From positions 1,454,501 to 1,518,500 of the forward strand of contig CP041667.1 of assembly GCA_007361935.1 (NCBI GenBank): a DNA stretch of 64,000 nt, given 5' to 3'. A program made the translations under genes and the position numbers. Below the pieces are notes generated by a model, which was given only the letters and a program-made list of their open reading frames with translations, was not told the origin of the DNA and did no database searches. Source of the stretch: Lachnospiraceae bacterium KGMB03038 (GTDB lineage Bacteria; Bacillota; Clostridia; Lachnospirales; Lachnospiraceae). How positions within the stretch are numbered: position 1 is the first letter of the stretch; each line of letters starts with the position of its first letter. Shown here in pieces: positions 61,585 to 64,000 of this stretch.

Positions 61585-62333
61585 AGTCGGCCTTATTGTC
61601 TCAGGGCCTGGGAAGCATTACAGAACAGGAGATGCTGGCCTCCTGGCCAGCATCTAACGGACGGATCGCATGGATGTGGAAGGGCAGTATCATGACGGGG
61701 ATATTGGAGGAATTTTGCCAGATCAGAAAGACCGGTATCTTGAAAGAACGGATTCATTTCCGGAATTTTGAGCGGGCTGTGATAGAAAGAAAAACAGGCG
61801 CCTTTACTGCTTCTGGGACTATGAAAGCCTGTGAGAAGCTTGGGATTCCCTTGACAGTCAGCGGAGGAATCGGCGGTCTGAATGAGCGGGAGGGATTTAA
61901 AAGCTGTCATGATCTGGAGGCGCTCATATGTACGCATACCGCTCTTTTAGCTACTGCCCCGAAGGATATGTTTGATTTGACGGAAACTGTAGAGACGATG
62001 AAAGAAGCGGGCATCCAGGTGATCGGCCATGAACGGGACCGCTGTGACGGATATCTGTTCCGGCAAAGACCGGCGCGGCTGTCTGGACGTTGGATGGGAG
62101 AAAGAGCAGGAGAAAAGCGTTTGTTCTTCCAGGAAATCCCGTTAGAAAAAAGACTTGCCGATCCAGACTGGCTTCGGCAGGCGTGTGAGTACGGGACGAA
62201 GGAGCGGAAAGAAGGGAGAGAATACCATCCAGCGGTCAATAAAAAGCTGGAGCAGCTGTCAGGGGGAAAGAGCGCCTGGCTCCAGTTCCGGTCTTTGACC
62301 GCCAATCTGCTTTGGGCGGAGGAAATGACGTAA
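61566..62333 (+). CDS. PsuG-like pseudouridine-5'-phosphate glycosidase homologue
   Basis: 255 residues, about 50 shorter than typical PsuG. Alignable features: an N-terminal LVESALLSQGL matching the LEST-type Glu region, KTGAFTASGTMKACEKLGIPLTVSGGIGGL (the GGIGG motif near 100), a conserved Asp in CHDLEAL, and the Schiff-base Lys region ATAPKDMFDLTETVETM near 140. PsuG breaks the C-C bond of pseudouridine phosphate. The divergent sequence suggests another C- or N-linked nucleotide. It overlaps the previous gene by 19 bases. Confidence 0.75.
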   Translation: MADYLVESALLSQGLGSITEQEMLASWPASNGRIAWMWKGSIMTGILEEFCQIRKTGILKERIHFRNFERAVIERKTGAFTASGTMKACEKLGIPLTVSGGIGGLNEREGFKSCHDLEALICTHTALLATAPKDMFDLTETVETMKEAGIQVIGHERDRCDGYLFRQRPARLSGRWMGERAGEKRLFFQEIPLEKRLADPDWLRQACEYGTKERKEGREYHPAVNKKLEQLSGGKSAWLQFRSLTANLLWAEEMT

Positions 62334-62350
62334 GAGAGGAAAAAGAAAAC

Positions 62351-63121
62351 ATGAATTATGTAGGAATCGATATTGGCTCTACTGCTTCTAAGGTTGTAGC
62401 CAGAGGAGATATAGGGCTGGAATTTGTGCTGCCGACTGGATGGAACAGCAGGGAGACCACCCTTACAATCCAGGAAAGGCTGAAGGAACAGGGCATCGAT
62501 GTTCTGGACGAATCTACGAAGGTGGTGGCTACAGGTTATGGACGGATCGCGGTAGATTTTGCGGATTACGTGATCACGGAGATTACCTGCCATGCCAGGG
62601 GTGGCAGAGAATTGGGAAGTGACGACTGCGCCATCATCGATGTGGGCGGACAGGACACAAAGGTGATCCTGGTCCAGCAGGGAATGGTGCAGGACTTCCT
62701 GATGAATGACAAGTGTTCCGCGGGAACCGGCAAATTCCTGGAAGTTATGGCAAACCGGCTGGGCGTTACCCTGCAGGAGTTGTTTGAATTGGCGGGAAAA
62801 GGGACTGTCCTTCCAATCAGCTCTCTTTGCACCGTGTTCGCGGAATCAGAGGTCATCAATTATATCGGAGAAGGAAGAAAACGAGAAGATATCGCTGCCG
62901 GCGTGGTGGATTCTGTTGCGGCAAAAGTGGCCCAGTTAGCCAATCGGAAGAATCTTCCCTCCCAGGTGATCTTAACAGGAGGGTTAAGCCACAGCAGATA
63001 TTTTTCAGGAATTCTGTCTGAGAAATTAGGCCAGACAGTGACGCCCACAGATTACGGAAGATATGCGGGAGCGCTGGGGGCTGCTATTTTGGCAGAAGAG
63101 AAAACAAGAAGAAAGAAATAA
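62351..63121 (+). CDS. BadF/BcrD/HgdC-type ATPase activator
   Basis: 256 residues. ASKHA-fold ATP motifs are YVGIDIGSTASKVV (near 3), DVGGQDTKVILV (near 95) and ILTGGLSHS near 210. The cysteines of a dimer-bridging 4Fe-4S cluster are in NDKCSAGTGKFLE and SSLCTVFAESE. Such activators use ATP to push one electron at very low potential to a partner enzyme. The partner is probably the next gene. The start at 62351 follows AGAGGAAA. Confidence 0.9.
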   Translation: MNYVGIDIGSTASKVVARGDIGLEFVLPTGWNSRETTLTIQERLKEQGIDVLDESTKVVATGYGRIAVDFADYVITEITCHARGGRELGSDDCAIIDVGGQDTKVILVQQGMVQDFLMNDKCSAGTGKFLEVMANRLGVTLQELFELAGKGTVLPISSLCTVFAESEVINYIGEGRKREDIAAGVVDSVAAKVAQLANRKNLPSQVILTGGLSHSRYFSGILSEKLGQTVTPTDYGRYAGALGAAILAEEKTRRKK

Positions 63122-63137
63122 AAAATGAGGTGTATTT

Positions 63138-64000
63138 ATGGAACTGATCAAAGATTTGCCGGAGGTATTTGAAGAATTTGCGGAGCAAAGGAAGAATTCT
63201 TTCCTGGGGATCAAGAAAGTAAAGGAGCAGGGGATCCCGGTGATCGGATCTTATTGTACCTATTTCCCGCAGGAATTAGCTATGGCTATGGGAGCCGCCA
63301 GTGTCAGCCTGTGTTCTACGTCAGATGAGACGATCGCGGATGCCGAGCGGGAACTTCCTAAGAACTTATGTCCTCTGATCAAATCCAGTTATGGATTTGC
63401 CCGGACGGATAAATGTCCGTTTTTCTATTTTTCTGATGTGGTGGTGGGAGAGACTACCTGCGATGGGAAGAAGAAAATGTACGAGTATATGGGGAATTTT
63501 AAGGATGTATTTATTCTGGAGCTTCCCAATACTCAGGGAGAAGAAGCGCTGAAACTGTGGAAGAGTGAGATCATCCGTTTCAAAGAGTACTTGGAAAAGA
63601 AGTTTGAAGTGACCATCACAGAGGAGGATATCAGGGAGGCTATCCGCATCAATAACGCGGGAAGAAGGTCTTTGAAACATTTGTATGAAGTTATGCAAAA
63701 TGACCCGGCGCCCATTACCGGGCAGGAACTCTTCAAAGTCCTGTACGGCAGTACTTTCAAGCTTGACCGCAAAGAGATTCCCGGCGAGGTGGACGCTTTG
63801 GTGGAGAAGATCAAAGAAGAGTACGCGGCAGGAAAGATGCAGGAGAAAAAGCCAAGAATCCTGATCACAGGCTGTCCTATCGGCGGAGCTACAGAAAAAG
63901 TGATCCGGGCGGTAGAAGATAATGGCGGGATTGTTGTGACCTATGAAAACTGCGCAGGAGCCAAAGCAATCGATAAACTGGTAGACGAGGATGATCCGGA
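63138..64000 (+). CDS. Double-cubane-cluster-type reductase (HgdB family), 3' end outside window
   Basis: The frame is open from the ATG at 63138 to the window end, at least 287 residues. SYCTYFPQELAMAMGAASVSLCSTSDE near 45, ELPKNLCPLIKSSYGFARTDKCPFFYFSDVVVGETTCDGKKKMYEYMG near 80-120, and TGCPIGGATEKVIRAVEDNGG near 240 match 2-hydroxyacyl-CoA dehydratase-like proteins of the double-cubane branch. It would accept electrons from the preceding ATPase. The substrate is unknown. Confidence 0.85.
   Translation, partial: MELIKDLPEVFEEFAEQRKNSFLGIKKVKEQGIPVIGSYCTYFPQELAMAMGAASVSLCSTSDETIADAERELPKNLCPLIKSSYGFARTDKCPFFYFSDVVVGETTCDGKKKMYEYMGNFKDVFILELPNTQGEEALKLWKSEIIRFKEYLEKKFEVTITEEDIREAIRINNAGRRSLKHLYEVMQNDPAPITGQELFKVLYGSTFKLDRKEIPGEVDALVEKIKEEYAAGKMQEKKPRILITGCPIGGATEKVIRAVEDNGGIVVTYENCAGAKAIDKLVDEDDP

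Overview
The window looks like a chromosomal segment of a Lachnospiraceae bacterium (Clostridia, gut-type, moderate GC). Reasons: the backbone order secDF-recJ-apt-relA-MBL-hemZ-hisS-aspS, an ilvB T-box, a folT tetrahydrofolate riboswitch, DUF3793 and DUF2325 iron-response genes, a SigI/RsgI pair, a CIRCE-controlled hrcA-grpE-dnaK-dnaJ operon, and strong AGGAGG ribosome sites throughout. This assignment is inference from gene content, not from a marker-gene search.

Layout. 1-11.5 kb is a housekeeping run on the plus strand: the SecDF 3' end, recJ, apt, the (p)ppGpp enzyme, an MBL hydrolase, hemZ, hisS and aspS, closed by a terminator and a minus-strand tRNA-Gly. 11.7-19 kb carries a possible small protein, hom, riboswitch-folT, a MarR regulator, a Fur-box operon (DUF3793-flavodoxin-DUF2325), thyA-folA and a glycosyltransferase. 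19-22.8 kb is branched-chain amino acid synthesis (T-box, ilvB, ilvN, ilvE). 22.8-36.5 kb is more accessory. It holds a dipeptide epimerase, a frameshifted surface protein with a (GACA)20 microsatellite at the start of its leader, a HipA-like kinase with a small partner, a YtrA-type ABC operon ending in a 25-residue membrane peptide, SigI/RsgI plus an Asp-rich PepSY lipoprotein, a Lon-like ATPase without a protease domain, thpR, and a short stretch resembling mobile-element debris. 36.5-50 kb returns to housekeeping and redox genes: hslO, nadE, an S1 protein, a CBS-pyrophosphatase, a MATE pump, tcdA, rarA and a ferredoxin divergent from a Crp/Fnr regulator. 50.3-55.6 kb is the heat-shock operon, bracketed by two copies of the same inverted repeat.

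The most interesting part is 55.7-64 kb, a single-direction cluster cut by the window end. It encodes a CUT2-type ABC importer (ATPase, permease, binding lipoprotein), a PfkB kinase, two tandem ADP-ribosylglycohydrolase-fold proteins (the second with both metal motifs altered), a PsuG-like pseudouridine-phosphate glycosidase homologue, a BadF/HgdC-type ATPase and a double-cubane-type reductase. I infer uptake, phosphorylation and glycosidic cleavage of a modified or C-linked nucleoside, with a low-potential reduction step. I do not know this as a described pathway.

Two families of dispersed intergenic palindromes (14.8/40.6 kb, and 50.3/55.5 kb) sit at transcript ends and look like mobile or terminator-like repeats.
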